A DNA stretch of 64,000 nucleotides from positions 61,768,088 to 61,832,087 of the forward strand of contig CM038040.1 in assembly GCA_021397845.1 (NCBI GenBank), given 5' to 3'. The stretch comes from Areca catechu. Taxonomy: Eukaryota > Streptophyta > Magnoliopsida > Arecales > Arecaceae. Position numbers and translations under genes: made by a program. This document shows, piece after piece, positions 21,056-33,000 of the stretch. The notes under the pieces are model-generated. The model did not search any database. It had not been told where the DNA came from and worked only from the letters and a program-made list of their open reading frames with translations. Every line of letters starts with the position of its first letter. The stretch's first letter is position 1.

Positions 21056-22713
21056 TGTTGACCCCATAAGTGGTTTTGATGATAACCAAACATTGGAGCA
21101 TGCATTTGTTTTACTAACAACTCTTCAAGTATTTTACAAGTTTTTGTAGGATAATTTCATTGTTTAATTTTAACTCCTACATTCCTAGTTTTGAAATGAG
21201 TTGTGTTGTAAGTGATTCATGTAAAAAGGAACCCAAAGAAAAAGTTAAGTAAAAATCATAAAAATGGGTTGCTTCTAGATGCGTTTCAAGCTTAAGTTTC
21301 TTAGAAATATGGTTAGAAGAGTTTGAAGGCATCTTGAAGCTTTGAAGACTTGCTGGATGATTTCTGGAGAAAAACTGATATTTCACTGAAGATTTCATCC
21401 GAGCTGACTCGAAGAGAAGAGAGCCGACTCTAGCACATGGCATGCATGAAGATTTCTGGCATGTAGTTATCTAAGCCGACTCTAAGGGACCCGAGCTGAC
21501 TCATTTAGAGTACCATTTCCTGAATCAGATAGGCAAGCCGATCCAAAGGAAGTCTGAGCTGACTCTATCATTTAGTCAGACATCCAAGGCAAACCTTCAG
21601 AAGTTCGAGCCGACTCCTCTAGAGTCCAGAAAAAGAGCTCTAAGAACTACAGCCAACCGAGCCGACTCTAAACAAAAAGAGCCGACTCTACCAGACTATA
21701 TTTTTGATGGCTTGAGGATCTGAGTCGACTAGAATCAAGGCGAGCCAACTCTTATAGAGTGAGGAATCAGAACATTATGCAACCGAGCTGACTAGATTGA
21801 AGAGAGTCGACTCAACCAGAACTACTCTAAGGATCCGAGCCAACTCGAGTAATCCGAGCCGACTCGAAGGTCGATTTCAGACTTATAATGGCTAGTTCTA
21901 AAACTTGGAATTTGAATCCAAAAAGTGCTCCAATGGTTAAATGTCACATCCCAACGGTCTATAATGACTAAATCATCTGAGAGAGTACAAGACTATATAT
22001 TTGAGGGATTTGAACTACCTTAAACAAGAGATGATGAGTAAATGCTATATTGAATATCCAAGCTACTTTGTGAGCAAGAGAGCACTGTAAGAGCATTCAA
22101 AACAGTCTTCAAGCCTTTACCAACTACCAACAAAATCTTGAAGTATTTATTGAAGAAGTTGAAGAAGCCAACCAAGTGATTGAAGTGCAATCAATTGGGC
22201 TTCCCTTGAGCTACATCGGCAACCATTCGACAAAATTTGTTTGTCATTCTGTTGCTTTCTTTTTTACAATTCTCTTTTGAATAGTTGGGTTATTCGTAAG
22301 TCTGGTTTAAAAACCAAATAGGTTCTTGGTTAGCCTGTGTTAAAACCAAGTGTTAGGTTCTTGGTGATCCTAGTAAAACCAAGTATTGGGTTTCTTTGGT
22401 GAGCCCGGTTTAAAAACCAAAGTATAGAGGTTTGGATTGTGAACCTGTTAAAACAATCCGACTGTATTCCAGTGGGGGATATAGTGGAAACCCCAAGTCA
22501 TAATCTTGGATAGTGGATGTAGGAGCTGGATTGCTCTGAACCACTATAAAATGTCTTGTGTTTATGTTGTGCATTCTCTTTATATCTTGCTTCTGCTTTT
22601 AATTATCTCAATCATATCACACAACACTTCAAGGGATTTTCAAAGAGCACATAATTGCTTAAACCATTTAAATTCTTAATTCACCCCCTCTTGGAAAAAC
22701 TACTTGGGCAACA
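21056..22713 (+). repeat. 5' LTR of the copia element
   Basis: It holds about fourteen copies of a motif near GAGCCGACTC between 21405 and 21865. The 3' LTR differs by scattered substitutions and an indel near 21950, so the insertion is not very young. Confidence 0.9.
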
Positions 22714-22714
22714 A

Positions 22715-22728
22715 CTGGTATTAGAGCA
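22715..22728 (+). other. Primer-binding site of the copia element
   Basis: CTGGTATTAGAGCA directly follows the LTR. It is the initiator tRNA-Met site with one C-to-T change from TGGTATCAGAGC. Confidence 0.7.
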
Positions 22729-22759
22729 GTGTCTCTGAATACATTTAGAGTAAAGATCA

Positions 22760-24635
22760 ATGGCTCATCCCATGAGTACATCTTTGGTCGAAGGCTAATC
22801 TACCAATAGACATCGACTCTTCACTGGCACAAATTATTCATATTGGAAAGCTAGAATAAAAATCTATATTCAAGCTATCAATTTTCAATTATGGAAGGTC
22901 ATTCTAAAAGAGCCACATATTCCCATGATCAAAATTAATGGTGTGGATGTTCCAAAGCCCTAAGAGGACTGGGATGAACACGACATGAAGATGGGAAAAT
23001 TAAATGCCAAAGCAATGAATTTATTATATTGTACTTTGGATGCTAATGAGTTCAATCGAATTTTCACTTGCTCTTCTGCAAAAGAAATTTGGGACAAACT
23101 CGAAGTGACTCACAAAGGAAATTTTCAAGTAAAGACTTCAAAAATTAATCTTCTTGTACATAGTTATGAACTTTTGAAAATGAAACCAACTGAAACTATC
23201 TCTGCCATGTTTACTCGCTTTACAGATATTATTAATGGTTTGAAAAGTCTTGGCAGGGTTTATTCAAATGCTGACTTTAGTACAGAAGATCCTCAGATCA
23301 CTTCCGGACAAATGAGATCCCAAAGTGATTGCCATCCAGGAAGCGAAAGATCTAAACACCTTACCTCTGGATGAATTAATGGGTTCACTCATCATGCATG
23401 AACTTGCCATGTAGCATAGAACTGATGATGATCAGAAGAAGAAGAAGACAATAGCCTTTAAAGCTATATTGGATTCAAAGAAAGATAAGGAATTGGAAGA
23501 TGACTGCACCTCATCCGAAGAGGATCTAGAAGATGAAGATATTGCTATGGTCGTGAGGAGATTTAGAAGGTTAATAGAAAAGAAGAAAGGAAGATACTAT
23601 AGAAAATTTCATAAACGAGGTGAGCACTCCAAGGACAAGGACAAGGATAGAGAAGAAGAAAAAGAACAAGTACCCATATGGTATGAATGTAAGAAACCAG
23701 GGCACATTCATCCCGATTGTCCTTTATTAAAGAAATATTTCAAGAAGAAGAAAAAGAAAGCTATGGTTGCTACATGGAGTGACAGCGAGGAGTCGACTTC
23801 ATCTGAAAAAGAAAAGACCACGAAAACTGCTAACTTGTGTCTAATAGATCTTGAAGATGAGGTAACATCCCTCGAACCTCAATTAGAATTTACTTTTGAT
23901 GAATTGAATTATGCTTTTCATGATCTACTATCTGAATTCAAAAAGGCTGGAGTAAAGATAAGAACTTTAAAGAATATCAATGATTCTTTACAAAAGGAGA
24001 AAGAAAAGATTTCAGAAAAGAATAATCTATTGCAAAAGAATTTACATGTCTTTTCTGAAAAATACAAAGCTTTGAAAACTAAAACAAATGCATGTCTTGA
24101 CAAGAACAAAGCTTTAATTATTGAAAATAATGACTTGAAAAAGGAGGTTGAAAAACTAAAGCCACTGGTTGAAAAACTAACCTTTCTTCAAATAAGCTTG
24201 AGTTGATTTTAAAAGATCAAAGAATTTCTGGAAACAAAGCTGGAATTAGTTTCAATTCTTTAATTTCAAATGAAATTTCAGTTACTAAATTTATACCTTC
24301 AAAAGCTTATGATTCAAAATCAATATCTCAAGAAGCTTTTGTATCTAATTCTTCTGCATCCATTACTAGATCTTCAATGTATGTACCTAAGGTTACAAAT
24401 AGAAAATCTGTTATATCTACATCTGCATCAACATCATTTCAGAATCTTAGAATTATATGTTATGCATGTCATGGAGTTGGACATAAATTCTTTCAATGTA
24501 ATTCATTAAAGAAAAATGCATATTCTAAGAATAGAATTAAAAGAATTTGGGTTCCTAAAGGAACCACCTCCGCTAACTTGCAAGGACCCAAGTTAGCTTG
24601 GTTATCTAAAAGAACTTCTTGATTATCTTGCAGAA
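22760..24635 (+). pseudogene. Copia Gag, SIRE-like
   Basis: The ATG at 22760 follows the primer site. The N-terminal half is a UBN2-type Gag (FTGTNYSYWKARIKIYI, then LYCTLDANEFNRIFTCSSA). Stops lie near 22794 and 22962, and a frameshift near 23280 disrupts the middle. The first zinc knuckle (about 23680) reads WYECKKPGHIHPDC, so its first cysteine has become tryptophan. A long lysine/glutamate-rich coiled coil follows (23900-24200). After another frame change a second knuckle at about 24460, CYACHGVGHKFFQC, is intact. Confidence 0.85.
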
Positions 24636-24912
24636 ATGTCTTGCAGCCCAAAAATTGAAGAAAATATGGTATCTCGATAGTGGCTGTTCAAGGCATATGA
24701 CGGGTGACAAGGATCAATTTATCACCCTAGAGGTGAAAGAAGGATGTATGGTTACTTTTGGAGACAATGGCAAGGAGAAAATAATCAAAATTCATAAGAT
24801 CAAAATAACCTCCTTTACTTTTATTGAAAATGTATTGCTAGTAGACAAATTGAAGCATAATTTGTTAAGTATTAGTCAATTATGTAATAAAGGCTTCAAG
24901 GTTTTTCTTTGA
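24619..24912 (+). pseudogene. Copia protease segment
   Basis: Residues WYLDSGCSRHMTGD contain the DSG catalytic motif of copia proteases. The frame ends at a TGA at 24910, before the pre-integrase region. Confidence 0.85.
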
Positions 24913-24919
24913 ATCATCT

Positions 24920-26046
24920 ATGTGTATTGTAACAAACTCTCTTGATTCTAGCAGTAAGTTTATTAGACATAGACTTGGAAACATTTATATGGTAGACCTT
25001 AATGATCTTGCCATGTCAAGTAGTTCCAGTCTAGTTGAAATGAATGCTAGGACCAATGAGTCTTGCTTACTTTGGCATAGACGATTAGGTCATGCTAGCA
25101 TGCATACTAATGCCAAGTTAATTTCCAAGAATCTAGTAAGAGGCATGCCTAAATTTAAAGTAAATCTTAATCATGTTTGTGATGCATGCCAAATGGGTAA
25201 ACAAACTAAAGAGAGTTTAAAATCCAAAAATATGATTTTAACTACTAGACCCCTTGAGCTACTTCACAGGGACTTATTTGGACCAACTAGGACCACAAGC
25301 CTGGGTGGTATAAAATATGCTCTTGTGATAGTAGATGACTTTTCTAGATTTACTTGGATTTTGTTTATCGCTCATAAAGATGAAACTTTTAAAGTCTTTT
25401 GAAAATTTCATAAAAAAGTTTCTAATCAGAAAAATCTTTCAATAGTTTCAATTAGGAGTGATCATGGCATCGAATTTGAAAACCAGTTTTTGATGATTAT
25501 TGCATAGAAAACGGCATTGATCACAACTTCTCCGCTCCTAGGGCACCACAACAAAATGGTATTGTAGAGAAAAAAAATAGGACTTTGGAAGAGATGGCCC
25601 GAACAATGTTATATGAAGGCAATCTTCCAAGATACTTTTGGACAGAAACGATGAACACTGCTTGTTATATTTTGAACCGCATTTTGATTCGTCCTATTTT
25701 GAAGAAAACCCACTATAAGCTTTGGAATGAAAAGAAATCCAATATTAATTACTTTCATGTATTTGGTTGTAAATGCTTTGTGCTTAACAATGGTAAAGAT
25801 AATCTAGAAAAATTTGATGCTAAATCTGATGAAGCAATTTTTCTTGGTTATTCATTACATAGCAAAGCATATAGAGTATTTAACAAAAGAACTCTTACTG
25901 TAGAAGAATCTATGCATGTTATTTTTGATGAAACTAATCCCTCACATTCTAAGAAAGAAGAGTGCATAGACAATGATGCAGGTACACTTCAAAAAGAAAT
26001 GGAAGACATGAGCATACAAGAAAGACCAACTCAAGAAGGAGAATAA
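24920..26046 (+). pseudogene. Copia GAG-pre-integrase and integrase
   Basis: The HHCC region reads LWHRRLGHASMHTN then CDACQMGKQT. The core follows with LHRDLFGPTRT and VDDFSRFTWI. A TGA at 25400 and a frameshift near 25490 break it. It resumes with APRAPQQNGIVEKKNRTLEE, carrying the catalytic glutamate, and the downstream FGCKCFVLNN region to 26046. Confidence 0.88.
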
Positions 26047-26237
26047 ATAGTAAGGATAATGCTGATATACTAAGGAAATGGAGGTACGTAACTTCTCATC
26101 CAAGAGAATTAATTATTGGTGATCCTTCACAAGGTATTTGGACTAGGTTATCATATAGAGATGCACATGATTATCTAGCCTTTGTATCATAAAGAAAACC
26201 TCATACCTTAGAATAAGCTGAATCTGACCCAAACTGG

Positions 26238-27091
26238 ATGATGGCCATGCATGAAGAACAAAATCAGTTTGAAAGAAATAAGTTATGGACTTTAGTTGAA
26301 AGACCATCAGACCATCCTATCATAGGAACCAAATGGGTTTATAGAAACAAGTTAGATGAACAAAGAAATATAATTAGAAATAAAGCTAGATTGGTGGCTA
26401 AGGGATATAACCAAGAAGAAGGTATAGATTTTGATGAAACAAATGCACCTGTAGCAAGACTAGAAGCCATTAGATTACTTCTTGCATTTGCTTACTATAT
26501 GAATTTCAAACTTTTCAAATGGATGTGAAAAGTGCATTCTTGAATGATTTTATATCCGAACAAGTTTTTGTAGAACAGGCACCAGGTTTTGAAAATCATG
26601 CTTTTCCAAATCATGTTTTTAAACTCAATAAAGCATTATATAGTTTGAAACAAGCACCTAGAGGCTGGTATGATAGACTTAGCACTTTTTTGATTGAAAA
26701 TGATTTTTTAAGAGAAAATATTGATAAAACTCTTTTCATCAAGAAGAATGATAATGATTTATTAGTTGTATAGATTTATGTTGATGATATTATATTTGGT
26801 GTAACTAATGAAACTCTTTGTAGAGAATTTGCTATATTAATGCAGGGAGAATTTGAAATGAGCCTAATGGGTGAACTTAACTACTTTCTTGGATTTCAAG
26901 TGAAACAAACAAAGGAAGGAATCTTCATTAACCAAGCCAAGTATGCCAAAGAAATAATTAAAAAGTTTGGTATGGAGTCAAGCAAACAAATGAACACACC
27001 TATGAGTCCAACTTGTAGATTGGATAAAGATGAAGATGGATCCAACATTGACCAAAAGCTCTATAGAGATATAATCGGATCCTTGTTATAG
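26238..27091 (+). pseudogene. Copia reverse transcriptase
   Basis: Motifs in order: NKLWTLVERP, GTKWVYRNKLDE, KARLVAKGYNQ, DVKSAFLND, LYSLKQAPRGWY, and YVDDIIFG at about 26778. A one-base shift near 26518 and TAG codons at about 26771 and 27089 interrupt the frame. Confidence 0.9.
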
Positions 27092-27720
27092 TTAACTACA
27101 AGTAGACTTGATATTTTGTTTAGCGTATGTGTATGTGCTAGATTCCAATTCAATCCTAAAGAATCATATATGCTTGCTGTTAAAAGAATCATAAGATATT
27201 TGAAAGGAACAAGTAATCTAGGTCTATGGTTTTCAAAATATTCTTCATTGAATTTAATTGGATTTTCGGATGTTGATTATGCTGGTTATAAAATTGATAG
27301 AAAAAGCACTAGCGGCACATGCCAATTTCTAGGGTTGAATTTGATCTTGTGGCACCATAAGAAACAAAACTCGGTAGCACTATCTACTACTGAGACAAAA
27401 TATGTTGCTGTAGGGAGTTGTTACGCACAAGTATTTTGGATTAAATAACAACTAGAAGAATTTAGTATTACGTAATCTAAAATTTCCATCAAATGTGATA
27501 ACATAAGTACTATAAATTTGATAAAAAATCCAATTTAGCATTCAAGGACTAAGCATATAGAGAATAGAAACCATTTTATTAGAGATCATGTTTTGAATGG
27601 TGACATTGAACTAGAATTCATTCCTATTGAGAGCCAACTTGCTGACATTTTTACTAAGCCACTCAATCAGGATAGATTTGAGATGATTAGAGGAGAATTA
27701 GGTCTTTGTGATCCCTTTTA
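27092..27720 (+). pseudogene. Copia RNase H
   Basis: SRLDILFSVC, RYLKGTSNLGL, GFSDVDYAG, RKSTSGTCQFLG and the ending QLADIFTKPLNQDRF identify the domain. In-frame stops occur at about 27446, 27474 and 27536. Confidence 0.88.
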
Positions 27721-28138
27721 GATTTTCCAAACCTAATCCCTTCAAAATTAAGAAAAAATTATCTAAAGAACCTCCTACATCAATTCAACATCTTTGAACA
27801 CCTTTCATGTAATTTTTCTAAATTTATTTTCATTTCTGATCAATTTTTAACTTTTGTGGAAAGTTTCTGTTCGAGTCGACTCGGGCAATTATGCTCAGGT
27901 CGAGCTGACTCGAATTACTGTTGTTTCTGGTTTTGCTTTAGTCGAGCTTACTTGATCAATTTTAGGGTTAGTCGATCCAACTCGGATATTGGGCAAACAG
28001 TTTTTTAATAGAGCCGTAGAGCCTTTTCCAAATTTTTCTATATTTTGTTCTTGCTATAAATCCTAACTCTCCACTAAAACCTCTCGAAACCTACTTTCTT
28101 CTACTTCATTCCTTACTTTCACCTTAAGTGTATGTGCG

Positions 28139-28860
28139 ATGGCTCCCAGAAGATCTACAAGGAAGCATTCTCACGCCGTTAAATCAAGTTCTCACAGTAA
28201 AAATCTAAAAAAGAAAAGAGAAAAAAGGAAATCCACTCTAAGGCAGAATGAAGAAGAAGTGCCTTCTCCACCAGGGCAAATCACTTCAATGGCCAATCGG
28301 CTGGTCACCTATGGCAGAAGGATTGACTTCACCTTCTTGGAAGATCTAGGTATGAAGATCAGAAACTGGATTGAGAACCAGGGTTGGACATTTTTCTACT
28401 CTTTGGATGCTTTGACTTACCCTTCCTTGGTAAGAATGTTTTTCGAAAATCTAATCCTTGGAGAATATCATTTGGAATCCGTTGTGAAAGGAGTAAAGAT
28501 TGTTGTGGATGAAGAAAAACTAAGCAATCAACTGCACATGCCCACTGAAAGCGTAACTGCACTGACTATGAAAGACAAGGACACTTGCACTGCTAAAGAT
28601 GTTTCCATATAGACTTGCAAAGAGCTACCAGCACCACCTGCTCAACCACTCTTTGTGCCTCTAGAATTACCATCATCTGATCCTCCAATATCTAAGACAG
28701 AACCTGTTCTACCCAAGGGCAAACCAAAAATTAAGAAAACTAGAACACCTATAGCCCTTGTTAGAACAAGATTTAGGGACCTTAGGTTCAAGCCACTAAA
28801 GACCAAAACCTCAGATAAGATTATAGATGTTGCTTTTTCCTCTAGTGAGGGAGAACAGTA
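28139..28860 (+). pseudogene. Extra 3' ORF of the SIRE-like element
   Basis: This frame opens MAPRRSTRKHSHAVK with a basic N-terminus and runs 157 codons to a TAG at 28610. It continues open to 28858, so the original was about 240 codons. A conserved-looking core is VTYGRRIDFTFLEDLGMK then YPSLVRMFFENL. SIRE elements carry an ORF here that has been called envelope-like, but no membrane segment or signal peptide is visible in this copy. The basic start suggests nucleic-acid or nuclear association; that is inference. Confidence 0.6.
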
Positions 28861-28869
28861 GGATGTTTT

Positions 28870-29745
28870 GGTTGTACTTTTGGTTACAATGATCATATCA
28901 TTGTTTTTTTGACTATCTTCATACTTTTAATGGTGTTTACTTTATGCTTTGCTTCATATCTTTTATAATCAGAAAACTTTATGAATGAAAAGAAAGTATT
29001 TTTATCTTATTGAATGTCAAATTTGCTCAGTTTCATATCTTTTTGCAACTTGTATTGAAAATCCAACAAATGAATGAAAGTTCTCTGGCCTATCTTTTGT
29101 ATATGAATTGAGCATGGCTAATCAAAATGAATTTTAATTAGAATATCAAAGTTGAGAAGAGAAAGTGAAATTATCTCAAACAAATATTATTAACTTTTTC
29201 TTTCTATTATAAAAATTGAGCTTTGAAAGATCAATTGAACACCTTTTTTGATTGCGACAAAAAGGGGGAGAATGTTTAAAGTTGCATGAAAAAGAAAGAA
29301 AGATAAAGAGAAAATAAATATGAAAGAAAAAGGAGGATAATGTGATTAAAAATGTGAAATTGCATATATAAGTAAGGGGAAGAAAAATTATTGAATATTA
29401 ATGACTTTAGTTCATGCTCTATGCTCTCAAAACTTGCACACATTCTTTGAAAATCTTAAAGCATTAAGTCTGATACTTTTCAATTCTGATATATTTCTAA
29501 TACTTTGCAAAATTGAGCTTTGATATTTTGCATACATTAATAGCTATGATACTTTGTGAAAGTGCTAGTCTTAACATTCTGATACATATAAAAACACTGA
29601 TACTGTATAGTTCTTCTTTTCACAAAAAGCTCTGATACTTATTTACAAATATAATTAGCTCTGATACATGTTAATGCTCACTTTCAAATTCAGTTATACA
29701 TGTAATACTAAAGATTTTTTTTCATGCCCAGTATTTTGTCATCAT
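28870..29745 (+). other. Copia 3' untranslated region with CTCTGATAC repeats
   Basis: AT-rich, no open frame. A short motif near CTCTGATACT recurs about eight times at irregular spacing between 29470 and 29670, just before the polypurine tract. Confidence 0.6.
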
Positions 29746-29760
29746 CAAAAAGGGAGAGAT
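29746..29760 (+). other. Polypurine tract of the copia element
   Basis: AAAAAGGGAGAGA abuts the 3' LTR start at 29761, as needed for plus-strand priming. Confidence 0.8.
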
Positions 29761-31398
29761 TGTTGACCCCATAAGTAATTTTGATGATAACCAAACATTG
29801 GAGCATGCATTTGTTTTACTAACAACTCTTCAAGTGTTTTACAAGTTTTTGTAGGATGATTTCATTGTTTAATTTCAACTCCTACATTCCTAGTTTTGAA
29901 ATGAGTTGTGTTGTAAGTGATTCATGTAAAGAAGAATCCAAAGAAAAAGTTAAGTAAAAATCATAAAAATGGGTTGCTTCTAGATGTGTCTCAAGCTTAA
30001 GTTTCTTAGAAATATGGTTAAAAGAGTTTGAAGGCATCTTGAAGCTTTGAAGACTTGCTGGATGATTTCTGGAAAAAAGCTAATATTTCACTGAAGATTT
30101 CATCCAAGCCAACTTGAAGAGAAGAGAGCCGACTTTGGCACATAGCATGCATGAAGATTTCTAGTATGCAGTTATCCGAGTCGACTCTAAGGGACCTAAG
30201 CCGACTAGTCTAGAGTACCATTTCCTAAATCAGACAGGCGAGCCGATCCAAAGGATGTCCAAACTGACTCTATCATTTAGTCAGACATTCGAGCTGACTC
30301 TTCATAAGTTCGAGCTGACTCCTCCAGAATCCAGAAAAAGAGCTCTGAGAACTACAGCCAACCGAGCCGACTCAAAGAGAAAGAGCCGACTCTTCTAGAC
30401 TACATTTTTGATTGCCTGAGGATCCGATCGACTAGAATCAAGGCGAGCTGACTCTTATAGAGTGAGGAATCAGAACACTGTGCAACCGAGCCGACTAGAT
30501 TGAAGAGAGTCGATTCAACCAGAACCACTATGAGGATCTGAGCCGACCCAAGTAATCCGAGCCGACTTGAAGGTCGATTTCAAACTTATAATGGCTAGTT
30601 CTAGAACTTGGAATTTGAATCCAAAAAGTGCTCCAATGGTCTACAACGACTAAAATCATCTGAGAAGAGTACAAAACTAGATATTTGAGAGATTTGAACT
30701 ACTTTAAACAAGAGATAATGAGTAAATGCTAAATTGAATATTCAAGCTACTTTGTGAGCAAGAGAGCACTGCAAGAGCATTCAAGACAGTTTTTAAGCCT
30801 TCACCAACTACCAACAAAAGCTTGAAGCATTTATTGAAGAAATTGAAGAAGCCAACCAAGTGCATTGAAGTGCAATCAATTGGGCTTCTCTTAAGCTGCA
30901 TCGGCAACCATCTGACAAAATTTGTTTGTCATTTTGTTGCTTTCTTTCTTATAATTCTCTTTTGAATAGTTGGGTTATTGGTAATCCCGGTTTAAAAACC
31001 AAATAGATTCTTGGTTAGCTTGTGTTAAAACTAAGTGTTAGGTACTTGATAATCCTGGTAAAACCAAGTGTTGGGTTTCTTTGGTGAGCCTGGTTTAAAA
31101 ATCAAAGTGTAGAGGCTTGGGTTGTGAGCCTGTTAAATCAATCCAACTGTATTCCATTGAGGGATATAGTAGAAATCCCAAGTGATAATCTTGGATAGTA
31201 GATGTAGGAGTTGGGTTGCTCCGAACCACTATAAAATTTCTTGTGTTTGTGTTGTGCCTTCTCTTTATATCTTGATCCTGCTTTTAATTAACTCAATCAC
31301 AGCACTCAATACTTCAAGGGATTTTCAAAAAGCACATAATTGCTTAAATCTTTTAAATTTCCAATTCACCCCCTCTTGGGAAAGCTACCTGGGCAACA
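29761..31398 (+). repeat. 3' LTR of the copia element
   Basis: It matches 21056-22713 along its length, again with the cluster of GAGCCGACTC-like motifs (30105-30570), and is followed by the AGATC target copy. Confidence 0.9.
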
Positions 31399-31403
31399 AG
31401 ATC

Positions 31404-31839
31404 TTATCCCTGAACCACTTTTCTAGACACCAATCAACTAACTAACCCTAACCTAGTCCAACTCTTAGAATCCCTTGTCCTAATTAGCTAGAAAAATCTT
31501 AGGGATCAATGTCTAATTAATTTTAGATTAAAGGTTTGAGTCAATGAAATATATAAGGTGGTGATTTGTAGGCCAAGGGAGGGTAATGAAATCTCTACTT
31601 TATGTTATTTAAAATTTTGCCCTTAAGATAGCTTATAAGGATGTAATGCAAAAAAAATAAGTGTCCAAACAAGTTATTTTGATAATTTAGTCTCTAAAAA
31701 AATCTTAATAAATTATGCTAAATTTTATTTTCTTTAATTAAAATATTTTTTTTATTTTTTATTTTTTTAAATTTAATTAATTAATTTTCTTTTTGTGAAC
31801 TAACCATGATAATAATATCCCAGCAATGATGCCAAAATT
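31404..31839 (-). mobile_element. Degenerate LTR-element leader, right part, with PBS relic
   Basis: This is the continuation of 20720-21050 across the copia insertion. In reverse complement it parallels the leader of chromovirus derivative 1 near 17000-17170 (GGTGATTTGTAGGCCAAGG against GGTGATTTTTGGGCTAGGG). On the minus strand 31834-31818 reads TGGCATCATTGCTGGGA. That fits a tRNA-Asp primer site (TGGCGCCGTTGCCGGGGA) with C-to-T type decay better than the initiator tRNA-Met site. Confidence 0.5.
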
Positions 31840-33000
31840 TGATTGCTATCATAGGTGGTTAAAAATAATTCACCAACTCAACTCTATAGTTAAAATAAGT
31901 CATGATCATTACCTTAGGGATCTGTTGGGGTTAGGTTCATTTTTTAATTAGGATTTTATTAGAATACTAAAAAGAGAAAGGAATGGGAATATGATTGTAA
32001 TTAGAAATAAGAATTAAATTAAATTAGAACTAGCAAATAAGAGATTAAGTAGAATATGAAAGGTGTCTTAGGTTTTGATTTAATGTTTAATATTATATTA
32101 AGCACTTTTTGAATATGTAATTACTTAACTATGATTGATCCCTGAGTATAACCTATAACATTGGATACCAACCTGAATCCTCTCCTACATAGTCATAGGC
32201 TATTCAAAGTCTCTAATCATAAAAATAATTTTTTTTATAATTAGATTCCAAGCATAGCCTATCTCGTGGAGCATGATTCATATCTTTATATTACGACTTG
32301 TCTCTACATAATCATAGGCTATTCTAAAATCTAATTATAATATAAATAATAAGCATAAAATTTGATGCAATGTAAAATAAATTTTATTTATAAAAAGAAA
32401 AGCATTACAAATAAGATTTAATTACATAAAGAAAAATTACAAAATATAAATACTAAAACTTTATCTACTCTTCAAAGATGAAGCTCTTTACCTATGCATG
32501 ATCTTCCATTCCTCTCTCTTTATGTAAGGCTCTAGAAGGATTCCAATGGTAGATTCCCAACACGAAGGTATAAGAGCCTTTTTATAGGTATTAGGAGGAA
32601 AGAGGATTATGCGATTTTTTGATGTGGGACTAAAAGAAAAAAATTATAAGTGGCTAGAATTTGATTTTTTAATTAACAGAGGCCTAGATGGGTATGAATA
32701 GGAAATAGATGGAAAGAAGAAGTTCTCTTGTGAACAGGACCAAATTCCAATGAAAATAGGCCTTATATCCTTCTCCAAATCAATATTTGACCAAATGAGG
32801 TTGATGGCTATCAGATATTGATCAAATGCCCAAGAATCTTGCAATCAAAGCTTCATCAAAGCCATACTAGATCATAGCCATTTGATCTTGGATTGCTATC
32901 AAGTTGTTGAATCATGATCAAATGGCTTGTAGGGCCCTTCTCTTAGTCGACCACTCCTAGGCCATTGAATGAAGCCCAAAGCCTAGGGATTGCAACAGGG
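31840..33000 (-). mobile_element. Degenerate LTR, minus strand
   Basis: It lies next to the PBS relic and ends CAATCA on the minus strand. A TATAAAAAGG at about 32587-32578 (-) and a following leader fit an LTR promoter. The far end (about 33000) is uncertain, and no second LTR or TSD was found. AT-rich and decayed. Confidence 0.45.

Larger units (their letters stand above)
21056..31398 (+). mobile_element. SIRE-like Ty1/copia retrotransposon, full length, decayed
   Basis: LTRs of 1658 and 1638 bp begin TGTTGACCCC and end GGGCAACA, within a perfect AGATC duplication (21051-21055 and 31399-31403). Domain order is Gag, protease, integrase, RT, RNase H, which is the copia order, followed by an extra 3' ORF. 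Long LTRs, a long lysine-rich coiled-coil Gag with two zinc knuckles and a post-pol ORF point to the SIRE/Maximus lineage. Stops or frameshifts occur in every large domain, so it cannot encode its own enzymes. Confidence 0.92.
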
